In this document: positions 9,816 to 21,600 of the stretch, piece after piece
How positions within the stretch are numbered: position 1 is the first letter of the stretch
Layout: every line of letters begins with the position of its first letter
NCBI RefSeq assembly: GCF_000090795.2
Contig: NW_003546516.1
Span: forward strand, 21,804 to 85,803
DNA: 64,000 bases
Source of the DNA: Amphimedon queenslandica
Taxonomy: Eukaryota; Porifera; Demospongiae; Haplosclerida; Niphatidae
Reading direction: 5' to 3'
The notes under the pieces: generated by a model
What the model was told of the DNA's origin: nothing
What the model saw: only the letters and a program-made list of their open reading frames with translations
Databases searched by the model: none
Made by a program: the position numbers and the translations under genes

Positions 9816-12750
9816 TCATTTATTAGTGTTCTTTCCCTTTCCTTTGTTCTTTCTCTTTCCGTTTGTTTTTCCAGCGAATAGAGACGGATCGATCTGATCG
9901 ACTGTTAATCCTTTCACAGAGTATAGTCTATGAGCTCTCTCACTAAGCGTTCCGCCACACTTAAGACCCAGTTTCTGCAACACGGCCTTCAGGAGGTGAG
10001 GACCAACTGCCTCTAATTCCTGGATGCTTTCAAACTTATCCAAATCAAACCTGTCAATTGTTTCTTGGTCAATTTCAGCACCATTAGTGTCACCAACCCG
10101 AGGCTGTCCCTGATCTGACATTATTTGAGGAGGAGGAGATGAAGGAGTACATGTATCTGTTGAAGTGGTTGCTGGTGGTGGTGTTTCTGTTGTTGTTGCT
10201 TGGGTGTTGGTGGAAATGGATTGGCAGTTACTAGTTGATGTTTGTGTAACTGATACGAGTTCATCGGTTGTATTAGAAGTGGGTGGAGTAATGGGAGTGG
10301 CTTTGTTAGTATAATCAGTTAGTTTAGGAAGTTCCTCATTCTCGTTGATGGTCATTTTAAGCTTCTTAACTGGAACTGTTTCCTCTTTCTCTCCCTCCTC
10401 CTCCTCTTCCTCATTTTCAGTCTCAGAGTCGTCCGAAGACAGCTCCTCAATCCCTAGCCTATTAAAAGAACTTAATAAACTAATATGTTGCTCAAAAATG
10501 GGCTAAACTTTGCTAAATTTCGTCAAAATTAAAAAGGAGAGAATTCTCCATTTAAAAATTTTTTCCTGATACATATACATGTACATAAGTTGTGTAGAAA
10601 GTTTGAGCTGATTCTGATCAAATTTGAATTTTTAACGCTGCTCCAAATGCCATGTACTGTATTGTAGTGCTTGTCAGCTCATGAAGCTCATGCTGTTTAG
10701 CTCACTTAGCATGCTTTGTGGGAAGCCCTGGTTGTACTATTATTGCTATTGTCATCATCATCATCACTACTTACGTTAGCATTTTCTTCTTTTCTTTTGT
10801 CTTCCCTTCTCTCTCTCTTTTACGCGACCCATTACTACTACAACCAGCTCCTCCATTTAAACCTTGTCTAACAGCTTCATCTAGATTAACTTCATTGTCC
10901 TCAAGCTGCTGCATGTATTCTGGGTCATTAAAGAAATGCTTGGGGCCCTCTAGTAGCATCTTCCTCTTCTTTGCTTTCTCTTCTTCTTTCTTCTTCTGTC
11001 TCTCTGGCTCCTTCTTTGCCCACTCTGCCAGCCTTGAGAAAGAAAAAAGAGAAAAAGAGAATATTGTGCATCTACGTACAAGTACATGTATAAGTATTCT
11101 CAAAAGAGAATATTAGGCCACTCCAATTTGATTCCTTGTTTCCCATTACCCGCCTGCATGGTGCCGCATCGCTATTCCTTATTGCAGTTTTGCATTGATT
11201 ATACAAGCAATTTATACCACTGATAATAAATAAATTTAATGAAAATGAACAAACCCGCCCACCCGCATCAGGCCCGCCTCTGTAATGGGAAACTATGAAT
11301 CTTATTGGAAAGGCCTTATGTATGCATAAGTAAATAAGTATGTTTTTCCTTTCTCTTACTGTTTCTCAGCATTAACATCTCTTATTCTTCTTCCACTGAG
11401 ATCTCTGCTAGCATCTCGTGTTCTGTTCTTATTCACACGCATACCCATAGCACGAATTAGGGCACCAAATCCTAAAAATAATGTTAAAAATAAATTCATG
11501 AAAATAATAATAATAATAATAATTATTATTATTATATGAGTTGAACTTAATTACCTCCTTTCCCTCCTAAAAGACGTGGCGAGGCTCTAATGATGGCTAT
11601 GCCATTGTCTTTCTCTTCTTGATCTAGTGAGAGAGGTAGGGACAGATCCTGTACAGGGTAACCATTGTGAGCAAAATAATACTAAAAAATAAAAATGAAG
11701 CAAAAAAATAAAAAAAAATTATGATAAATGCAGTTATAAGCAGACAAAAGGTCAACTGCATGTACATTACAAAGTTACATGTACATGTACATGTACATGT
11801 ACATGTACAGCATGTATTAGGAAATTGCTACTATTACTATGGAATAAAGTTAATGTGTTATAGTCCATGTACTATGTATAACCCAATTTTTTAGTAACTT
11901 TAAAAATTCGTAAAAAATTCAATTCTGATCGGAATCAGCTCAAACTTTCTATGCAGCATAAGGACATGTATATGCATCTGAAAATATCATAAAAATGAAG
12001 AATTTTCTCTTAGCCATTTTTGGCAAAATTTGGCTAATGGCCCGTACTATAGTACAGGGACTTTGACCCGATTTTGGAGCAACTTTAAAAATTCATATAA
12101 AAATACAATTTTGATCGGAATCAGTTCAAACTTTCTACATAACATAAGAACATGTATATGTATCAGAAAAAATTATAAAAATGAAGAATTCTCTCCTAGT
12201 CATTTTTGGCGAAATTTGGCCAATGGCCCTGTACAGGGACTTTGACCCGATTTTGGAGCAACTTTAAAAATTCATAAAAAATCCAATTTTGATCAGAATC
12301 AGCTCAAACTTTCTATGCAACATAAAAACATATACGAGGAAAGATAAATAAAGTGAAAAATTGCTCAGAACCATTAATTTTTACAAAATTTGACCAAAGT
12401 CCCTGTACTAGCCTATGGTCTTAGTGAAAGTTTGAAGCAACTTTAAATTTTCTAAGAATTGAATTTTGATCGAAAATGAGCTTAAAGTTTCTATGCTGAT
12501 TTTACATAATATAAAAAAATATAGACTCAAATTTCATGCATTGTGTTTATACATACATAATTTTAAAAGGGAGTTTTAAGGAAGCTTTGATTTAAAGTGA
12601 TACAAATAACATAACTCTTACATTATCCACGTTGTAGCCTAAATGTGTCAAAATGCAAGATACTGAAGTGTCTTGGCCTCCATTAAAAGAAATAGAACCA
12701 CTTTCCTGTAGACCAAAGAGATAAAAATTGACGACTGACTTATCCGCCAT
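9816..12750 (-). CDS. SDE2: SDE2 replication/splicing regulator homologue
   Basis: Five exons (12750-12622, 11681-11555, 11471-11360, 11032-10775, 10458-9816) give 422 residues, close to human SDE2 (about 450). The N-terminal ubiquitin-like domain ([13 protein letters not shown] to RASPRLLGG) ends in the GG-KGG processing site, which lies at the exon 2/3 join ([16 protein letters not shown]). SDE2 is cleaved there to release a Lys-starting C-terminal fragment. The next segment, [19 protein letters not shown], is the SDE2 signature, followed by a Lys/Glu coiled coil, an acidic stretch and a Thr/Pro-rich linker. The C-terminal SAP-like domain is [20 protein letters not shown] to [14 protein letters not shown], with a Lys-rich tail. 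SDE2 acts in pre-mRNA splicing and, in vertebrates, in genome maintenance through PCNA. Introns 1, 3 and 4 carry repeats described separately. Confidence 0.93.
10490..10735. repeat. Intronic repeat, single copy of the ~190-bp family
   Basis: Within SDE2 intron 4. It carries the family marks on the reverse strand (CTCCAAATGC, AGTTTGAGCTGATTCTGATC, ACATGTA and AATTCTC blocks). It ends in a terminal sequence with AGCATGCTTTGTGGGAAGCC, which reappears inverted at about 30431. Confidence 0.6.
11116..11315. mobile_element. Tourist/Harbinger-like MITE with TTA target-site duplication
   Basis: A 200-bp element in SDE2 intron 3. Its ends are imperfect inverted repeats of about 38 bp: left GGCCACTCCAATTTGATTCC, and right, reverse-complemented, GGCCTTTCCAATAAGATTCA, both continuing into GTTTCCCATTAC. 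It is flanked by TTA at 11113-11115 and 11316-11318, the 3-bp TWA duplication typical of PIF/Harbinger elements. It has no coding capacity. A related partial copy lies at about 62110-62255. Confidence 0.72.
11760..12540. repeat. ACATGT tract and tandem copies of the ~190-bp intronic repeat
   Basis: SDE2 intron 1 (12621-11682) is about 940 bp, far above the local norm. It holds an (ACATGT)n run at about 11777-11810, then three to four diverged copies of a unit. The unit runs from GGAGCAACTTTAAAAATTCA through GATCGGAATCAG and CTTTCTA to GAATTCTCTCCTAG. The junctions resemble GTACTATAGTACAGGGAC. Confidence 0.65.
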
Positions 12751-12881
12751 TTTGACTCGGATTTGTTGATCACGTGATCTCGCGTTTTGTAGACTTTTCT
12801 GGATATTTTTCGTATACTAAAGCAGCTTTTAAGGAATAAGGAGGTTGAGGAAAGACTAGAAGAGAGAGAAAGAAGCACAAA
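12751..12881. promoter_or_regulatory. Bidirectional promoter of SDE2 and the SNARE gene
   Basis: The 131 bp between divergent start codons contain the palindrome GATCACGTGATC (12768-12779), centred on CACGTG at 12771-12776. Promoter function is inferred from position. Confidence 0.45.
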
Positions 12882-14719
12882 ATGTCTGCAGGAGAGGACG
12901 AGGTACGACGCTTGGATCAGAGGATAGATGAAGTGACCGATGAGACCCTGGAATCCACCCGGAGGATGCTTAACATGGCCGTTGATACCAACCAAATCGG
13001 AGTGGACACTCTAGTGACCTTGAATGAACAAGGTCAGCATCTTTACTGCCCACTCCTTTGCTATCCATTCTTCTCTCGTATAAATATGTGTATTTGATAA
13101 GCTTTTTGCTTTGTATCGAGTGTCATTTTGCATGTACTTGTATTTTGTAGGAGAGAAGCTTGACAATGTTGAGAGGAGGCTGGATGAGATGAACGTTGAT
13201 CTCAAAAGAGCCGACAAGAATTTGAAAGAGATAGAGAAAGTCTGTGGTTGCTGCTCGTGCCCTGGTGGACCCAGGAGTGTGACTGTAAGGGAAAGGGAGA
13301 GAGAGAGAGGAGGAGGGGGAGGGACAAAAAATTCAAGACTTGTGGTCTTTAGAAAAGAATGTAAATGTAGATTTAATGGGGAAGTAAGAAGGAAAGAAAA
13401 ACAACATAATTATCCTTCCTGTACATTATATATAATAATACAAACACATCTGTATCCTGCTAGATGTACCTGTATTCTTACATCTAATCAAATATTGTTT
13501 CTAATTTGTTTTTCATATGTAAATATTTGAATTAGCTGTTACTATAAGAGCAGATATTTGTAAGCATTAATTACTCCATGCTATGCACACAGGTTGTCAC
13601 ACTAATTGTATCCTCCTTCGAGCTAATCTAATGATAGGTTGGCTGCTTCATTTAACAACTGGCCACTTGGCATCCACTTCACTTAATGATTACAACAATG
13701 TACTCATTAGTGTATAGTCAATAAAATAATACATGATTTAGTATGCAGTATAGAGCTAAAAACTACTCAATAGTTTTATTCACATACATTGTACAGTAAC
13801 ACTACTAAAAGCATGCAGCATATAATGTACTACCCATATATAATTGCCAGAGACTATAGTGTGTAGAGTGATTGAATAATGGTACAATAAGTATTGGCTG
13901 GACTATACTATTATTATACTATTCTCTCTGTCCTCCTCTTTCCAGAAATCAAAAGACTACCAGAGGACTTATGGGAAGAAGGCTAAGGACCCTGTGGTCA
14001 CCAGTCAGCCAAGGACTGATGCACCAAGAGGAGGAGGAGGAGGAGGAGAGGGAGGATACATCAAGAGAGTCACTGGAGATGAGAGAGAAGATGAAATGGA
14101 TCAGAACCTTCAGTTAGTGTTCTCACTCATGACACGATTCACTTTGTTTGGTATCTGTTATGTTAAGAGCTTGTGCTCACTTGGATGCTAGGAATTATTT
14201 CCGTTTTGTTATGACGTGTGTAAACATTATCACTATTACAAGGATTGTGAGGAGAGAGAAAGAGAGAACAAGATTGTCTGCTCACAGTTTATTTTCCTGC
14301 CATTGAGCATGTACTTAACTGAAACCGATTCACAATACAGTGCTGTCCTGTAGTGTTTGCAACTTGAGCTACATGTATAAGCAGAATTCTCCCAGGAGAC
14401 TGTTCTTAACATTTTCTCTCTCCTCTCCCTCCATCTGCCCCTCTCTCTCTCTCCCTCCCTCCCTCTCTCCCCCCTCTCTCTTGTTTCCCCCCTCTCTCTT
14501 GTTCCCCCCCTCTCTCCCCTCTCTCTCCCTCCCCCTTTCTCTCTCTCTCTCTCATTCAGAGCTGTAGGTAATATTCTTGATAATCTTCATGGTATAGCAG
14601 TTGATATGGGCGATGAGTTAGACCGACAGAATGTACAGCTTGAGCACATCAACAAGAAGGCAGCTGTCAATGAAGTTCATATTGCCCAAGCCAATTATCG
14701 CATGAAACAACAGCTCTGA
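12882..14719 (+). CDS. SNAP-25/SNAP-23 family Q-SNARE
   Basis: Four exons (12882-13032, 13151-13284, 13946-14112, 14560-14719) give 203 residues, almost exactly the length of SNAP-25 (206). The first SNARE helix starts at about residue 8 (DEVRRLDQRIDEVTDETLES) and includes LNEQGEKLDNVERRLDEMN with the Q-layer. A Cys cluster, CGCCSCP, follows at about residues 80-86, as in the palmitoylation loop that anchors SNAP-25 to membrane. A Gly-rich linker precedes the second SNARE helix (VGNILDNLHGIAVDMGDELD and QLEHINKKAAVNEVHI), ending in NYRMKQQL. The protein should supply the Qb and Qc helices to a plasma-membrane fusion complex with syntaxin and VAMP. Assignment to SNAP-25 versus SNAP-23 is not possible by eye. 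Confidence 0.93.
14400..14558. repeat. CT-rich microsatellite directly upstream of a 3' splice site
   Basis: About 160 bp of almost pure C/T, with CTCTCTCC and TCCCTCCC repeats, ends in the acceptor ATTCAG of the last SNARE exon. Similar tracts sit before acceptors in other genes of the window. Confidence 0.7.
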
Positions 14720-15993
14720 GATCTAACAAAAACAACCATAACGATGATTATTCAAATGCCACTAACTGATTAATAATGATAATCATTTATCGTTATTAAA
14801 ATTTTTATTACTTGTGCTGTGACAGTAAAATTAAGTAACGTAACCCGTCTCTATTATTATTATTATTATTATTATTATTATCAATATTAAAAATAAGTAA
14901 ACATTATTTTGTAATTCCTTTAGTATTTATAATAATTTTTAATTTTGAAATTTGAGACACTTACATAATTATAGTTCAGATCAATATAAAATTATAATTA
15001 ATTTTCTATAATACACAAAAACCTGCAAACTTGTATGTGTTTGTAACTCTCTGTATATTCCAGTACACTAAGCCATCAGTACTAGCTGCCCGCTGTCACT
15101 GCCCAGCAGAAGCAATTGATTCTGTGGCAGGCTAGCAGAGGAAGTTATACTCCCACGAATTTCCTTTGGTTTTATTTTGGTAGAATGAATAATATTATCT
15201 CTCTAGATAAAAATAATAAAATATATAATTTAATTTGGTGATAGATCCGTTATAGCAAGAGTAGATAATAATTAGAGGAGAGTGTCCTACTGGCTATAAA
15301 GGTTATAGCTAGGTTATAGGTTAAAGGCTATAGGTTATTGGTTATAGCCATGGTAACTGACTGGCTGCTACAGACAATTTAAATTCCAATGATAGCAGCG
15401 TGCAAGCAGTGATTTCCCCTTACTTTCCCCCTACTTAATGAATGACCTGTACTTCTCCTTTTTTGATCAAACTAATGCATGAAAATTTTTGCATGAATGG
15501 CAAATAACTCCATGTGGTCTAATCTTGTTATGCACAACTACATTGACAAGAAGACATTCCAAGAAAACAATGAAATTTACACCAAAGCTTAGGGCATTTC
15601 CTGAAGAATGCAAAGTTAAATAAACTCTTAGGATGCTTAGACCATTTGTGGTAGTATAATGACACCAGTAATTACTGAAATTTTAATTTTATAAGAACTA
15701 GTTGTCCCCCACTGCATAAATTAAAAGTTGCACAACTTACCAAAAATTCGAATGACCCATGAACAAGTACCTGACCATTGTTTGAAATTGTCACCAGTTC
15801 TTCTCCAAACATCTCAAGACATGATGTGTGAGAGTTTTGACCTAAAGAAAGCAAAAATTGCTAAAATTTTTCTACTAACATCATGCATTGCGCAATAATT
15901 ACGTGTGGGAGGACAGTGCATAAAATGGCTGCATTCAAGTCATGCACAGCATTCTTTCTCCTGTCCTCCACATACTTTGCTTAGGGGAGAACG
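14720..15993. other. Intergenic region, 1.27 kb
   Basis: Separates the SNARE and DED genes. It holds a (TTA)n run at about 14851-14881 and a degenerate GGTTATAG repeat at about 15298-15352. There is also one isolated exon-like segment on the minus strand (15841-15742) with good splice sites but no partners. Otherwise A+T-rich with nothing recognisable. Confidence 0.5.
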
Positions 15994-18447
15994 ATGGCTA
16001 CGCATCACCAAAGCGAGCAAGGAGACGAGATGTACTGGCCTACTACACCGAGGTCTAAGGACGCCGAGCTCTACAAAGACTACAAGAAACTGCTGGCAGG
16101 GATCGCTGAGGAGATGCAAAAAGCAGACGTTATAGCTCTCGCATATATGTTTGATTTGCCTAAGTGGTACAGCGAAGTGGGGGCCACCAAGGAGACAAGC
16201 TATGCTGCTCGAGTCCTTAGCTTCATAGAAGGACGAAACATTATATCCCCGGACTCTCTTGGACCACTTGCCACTTCACTGGAAGAGATAGGAAGAATGG
16301 ACTTGAAGAGGAAAATAGATGCATTTGAAAGTAGGCTGTCTTTTATAAAAACAACCTTTTTCTTTTAAGCATGCACAGCCTGCAATAATGATAAGCAAAA
16401 CTGTTTTACACTGAGCATAGCAGCAAGCTTTTCAATTCTTGTACTCTTGTATTGTTATCATTTAAATAATCATCATTATAATATTATTTATTATAATCTT
16501 TATTATAGATAGACACAGGAATAGAGTCATGAAGAAACCTACAGAAGAGACCTGTGCTAATATTTCAGATAAAATTGATGAGGAAGAAGAAGACTACGAG
16601 CAGTTTGGGCGTGTTGATGCAAGAAGGAGCTACAACCAAAGACGCCGTAACGTTGTACGATCCTCCAGCGACCGATATCCATCAAGCATGTGGCTATCAG
16701 CACCATACAAGACGACCAGCATTACCGGTACTATTCCTGTCACCCAGCAGTACACTACTGGGGGGTCTTACATGCCTAATAGACCAATCATACACTCACC
16801 TCCTTCCTTTTCTTCACCTCCTCCACAATCTGATTTAGATTCCATGGAGGTCCACGTTTCCATGGAATCAGATATGCATCAGGTTAATGATCCAAGGCAA
16901 AAGTACATCCAACCTCAAAGTGCTTCTCGAAAAAATGAGCACAGGATTTGGGGCTCGATGCCACCAAAAGATCGTGACAACAGGTCGGAGAGGACCTTGT
17001 TTAAATTGGAACAGTTTGACAGCGTCCCACAGCCCAGTCCTAGCCAACATCTTGATCCAGACGCAAGGAGCATTCACTTATCCATCCGTACAACAACAAT
17101 GACTGCCAAAGCATTGAAAAAGCAAATAGAGTTTCTGAGGGAGAGGCTAGGTGGAAGCTATCCATACTTGGACAAGCAGCTCCAGCAAGCAGACAACTGC
17201 ACCAAAGAAACCTTAGATGTACTGAAGCTCCTAGCCAGGGAAACAAGAAACCAATCAAGAGAGGAGGAGGAGGAAGAGGACGTCCTCTTATACAAGGGTA
17301 CCACCCACCAAAGAAACCCAGCCCAGCGTCATAAGAGGTACTACTCTGAAGGCTTTCATGAGGGAGCCCCGCCCGTTGCTTTCCAGAGATGCAACACACA
17401 GCCAGAGGGCACTGGGTACAAGATTTCACTGTCCATTGATGAGTCTGACTTGGATGATGAAATACAATCCCCGACAGGTAAGACTACATGTACTTACATG
17501 CACACATACAATGTAGCTACATGTACATGTACATGGAGTATCAGGCGGCACTTATACAAGATAGCTATGATAGGTACAAGAAGTGTATCTGCTAGAAATA
17601 GCTGATATGTCACGGATGAATACACCAGCAAGTTTCAGCTGCATTGCCACATGTAAACATGTACTGATTGCAGGATGCAATGATAGTCATATCCACTTAT
17701 TATACTTATGGCGGTAGTGCATAGACATTATATCCTCCTTAAGAGAGCTATATTTTAATTAAAAGATGACTGAGGAAGTTACAATATGTAGGGAAATAAC
17801 TCCATGCATTCATCAAGTCTACACAGGTACATGCAAAAGTGCTGACAAAATGCTGAGGTGTTTATGTCCCCATCAACACAATTTGTGACAAACCTATTAT
17901 TTCCTTTTACCGGTTAGGGTCAAATGATAATTATCAGACAACAGGTGCATGGGCAATATAACAAGACGACACAATGTACATGTACATGTAGGAACAACCT
18001 ATTATAGTACAGCTTTCATGCTTTGCTAGGTAGAATGTAGCAAAAATGTCAACAAAGAATCAAGATACGTGAAGTTATTCAAAACATTTTCTTTTCCTTC
18101 TAGGTGTGTCGGATGAATTACCAGAGGATATTGTATCAGTAGAGGCTGTTATCTCTCCCGAGTTTGTCTCTTCAAAATCAAGGAAGGTCTCAGCTCCTGT
18201 ACGATCCCCTCCACCTCCTCTGGTCACTAGCTCTGCCAGGCTAAGTGTCAAAGCTGAGTCTATTGGTAACATTAATAAAACTGATGGAGCTTCTACTCAT
18301 TCTGGAAGGGCTAAAGGGAAGCAGAAGATAAGTGTCCAGCCATCAAAGTCCATGAGTTCACTTGACGAGGCTTCACCTGCCAAGCAGAGCACTGGAAAGA
18401 AAAAGATGTGGCCTCTGAAAATATTTAGAAGTCAAAAGAACCTTTAG
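15994..18447 (+). CDS. Death effector domain protein with long disordered tail
   Basis: Three exons (15994-16330, 16509-17477, 18104-18447) join in frame to give 549 residues. Residues about 22-112 form a death effector domain-like helical bundle. Visible elements are YKKLLAGIAEEMQKADVIAL, then FIEGRNIISPDSLGPLATSL and MDLKRKIDAFE, with the RxDL-type helix near the end as MDLKRKID. DEDs mediate homotypic contacts in caspase-8/FADD signalling. No caspase, death or CARD domain follows. The remainder is low-complexity, Ser/Pro/Arg-rich, with an acidic EEDYEQF block. A probable coiled coil near residues 310-365 (ALKKQIEFLRERLGG to VLKLLARETRNQ) follows, and the end is basic (KKKMWPLKIFRSQKNL). 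Role as a DED adaptor or regulator is inferred. Confidence 0.75.
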
Positions 18448-18634
18448 ATTCAAGACAATGAAGGCGAAGTAGCCAATGTGGTACAAGTAATATAAACAAT
18501 GTTAATAGACTTTATTTAGTGATTTTTTGGAACAATTGTACAATATCATGGACACAATTGATTGTGGAATAATTGAGTTGATCATTAAGAAAATAATTAT
18601 AAAAACAATCACGATAATTCTAAACTGATATAGG

Positions 18635-21600
18635 CTAACCTCTGTAGTGGTTTAGGTCACGGCCGTTTGGTTTCCAGAGTGATATGAGGCCAGGGCCAGC
18701 ACTGGTTAGTATATTACCACGCTCAGTAAACTTTAACTGAAATAGATTCTCATTCCAAGTGGTGGGCTAGAGAGAGAGAGAGAGAGGGAGAGACATTAGT
18801 ATAAATAATGAATGGGAGTTTCCCTTGCTGGTATGTATTTCAAATTTAATAATGAACTTAAATATGTCAACAGATAAACAAATCCTTTGGACAAATGCTA
18901 TCTGTTGTACATGTAGACAGAGAGATTGACAGTAAAGACATACATAGGACATGACAGTGATACCATTGCCATAACTGTATTACTGTACTGTGAAATGATA
19001 CGTGTATACATACACATACATCTTAGGATTCTTTATAATGATGCTATGAATGCAAACAAAGAAGCAGTCCATTGAACTTAAGACTGCCTGCTAAACTTTA
19101 TAATAAGCCGCCAAAAATGTGCTTTTAACAAAGAATGGAACTTTGCTCGATGCAATAATAACACAATGCACTACTAATGAAGTGTTAATGCATAAAATCC
19201 TATTTATTGAAGTTCTATTAATAGAACAAGAGCTATTAAGAGGAAACTACTATTAGTGGAGTACAATACAGTATATACATGTACATGTAATATTGATTAA
19301 GAGAATGTAGTACATTGTATGTTAGGGAATGACTCACTGGTAGAGGCCATTTGTCAGTTGGTTTCCAGCAGCCCAGCAATTCCCCAGTTCTTATGTCAAT
19401 GGTGTTCAATGTACCATTAGTATTACCTACAACTAGTGTAGTGCTATGATGGGCCAGGAATCTAATACTACCTGAAAGAGAGAGAGAGGGGGGGAGAAGG
19501 GGAGAGAAGGGAGAGAGGGAGAAGGGGAGAGAGAGAGAGAGAGAGAGGGAGGGAGGGAGAGAGAGGGAAAAAGAGAGGGGGAGGGAGGGAGGGAGGGAGG
19601 AAGAGGGAAATGACAAAAATGACTCTATGAACGAATAAGATACCAGCAGTGGCAAAGTGTGTCTTCCACAGGTGCTGCATGTTACGGGCTCTGATATCAA
19701 TAAACCTTTAAAGAAATAAAACCATTAATAATTATTATTATCATTATTTTAAATTAGCCTTCACCTCAAGTAAAAATCTCCTGTTGCTACAACAGCAGTA
19801 GAGGGAGTGTCCTTCAGTGTCTCCATGGCGAGGAATTGGGTGTTTGGTCGAGGAGATACAAACTGTTGTAGACAATAGGAGGTCTCCATATCCCACAACT
19901 AAAACAAAGAAATTAGTAAAGTGGAAGGAAGGGCCTTATCAACCTTAAGGCATTAGAAGGGAGGGCATTGGAAGAGCTGGGAGTACTTTAAATTGCCAGG
20001 AACCACCTCACTGACTGTAAACCACCACACTATAACATCAATCCCACCACTTAAATAAAAACATAGACCAACTGCAACCTCCTAGCTCCTTCCAAGGCCC
20101 TCCTAAGGGGCCATGGGTTGATCCTGCTGAATCAACATTTTTATAGTACATGTAATTGTTTTCCCATGAAGCAGCAGGTGCTTTTCAGTGCATGCACATA
20201 CATGTACATGTATGTACTTCTCTCTCTACTTACATGAACGCTCCCATCACATGATATAGCTTGAAGGCTATCAAAGACAGTGACATTAGAGACAGGTCTC
20301 TGGTGCATGTTATACGACTGCCTGTACCCACAATTAAAGCTACCATCACCTTGATTGTGAAGCGACCATATCTTAACCGTGCGGTCTTTACTGCCACTGA
20401 TAAATATATGCTCACTGTCTTGAACATGGAGACACTTAATGGTTGACCTGTGCCCTGTAAAGAAGGAGAGGGTCAGGAGGCAGAGAGGGAAAAGGAGTAA
20501 GGCTCACCAATGTACGATTGTAATTTTAAATTCTCAAATCTGCTATAGGCTTCGTAAAAACCTGCCCCTAATCAACAAAGAGAGAGAGAGAGAGATTGAT
20601 ATTAATTTTTGTCTAAACTTCAAAAAATGGCCCCTCCATTATAACAGCATAGGGCACTGACAGAGCATCAATGCCTTTATGCTACTGTACATGTACATGT
20701 ACATGTATGTAGAAATTTTTATGAGTGAATTTTTGATATCAAAGTTTTTCGAGAGACATTATAGTCCATGGTATTCGCAATAATTATGCAAATGAATAAT
20801 GTCTAATAAATAATAATGTCTAATGTCTAGTCTAGATAGACGGTGATAAGTAATTAATTATCAGCGTCTGTACAGTAGACATTATGTAATGCTAAGGTCA
20901 GCATAAAGATGAATTAGCAAATCATGTAAGTCTCAGTAAATGTGCATATGCCTTAGTGAATGCCTCATTTCTATTTTATATGCAACATACATTGTATCTT
21001 AAGCCACCCTATCTCTGAGTAAAATAACAAGTACATGTACATGTACATGTACTTGTATGTATCTTAAATCATCCAAGTACATGTACGTTAACTTTTAAAA
21101 ACTACATGTATATGTATTTGAATTTTAAGTTATGGTTGCTTTAAAAAAATAACATGTACTATAGCCCATGCTTTTTTCCCAAAAACGGCTCCAAAATTAC
21201 CTCAAATTTTATTACATTTTCTGATACACATGTCCTTAGCTACATGAAAAATCTTAAGCCAATTTTGACTGCAAGTTTTATAGTTATTATCATTGTAGAA
21301 ACAAGCTAATGATTGAATCACTAACAGAATTACACACATTATCTCACCATGGCCGACATTACTCTGCCAGAACTGAGACCAGTTACCTTTTAATTTACTA
21401 TCAATGGCCCTACATGAGAAAACATAAAGAAAAGAATAAGGAGTATAGAAGGAATTGGAGACAAAAACCATGCCTATTATACACAATATGTAACCATACT
21501 CTCTTTCTCTGTTAGCTGTGTATCAGATGATGACATCTCTCCCCCCTCCTCTCTCTCTCCCTCCCCCATCCTCTCTCTCTCTCCCTCCCCCCTCCTCNNN

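Noticed and set aside
15905-16135. Plus-strand frame overlapping the DED start
   Set aside because: It lies in a different frame from the clear DED-encoding exon and has no partner exon.
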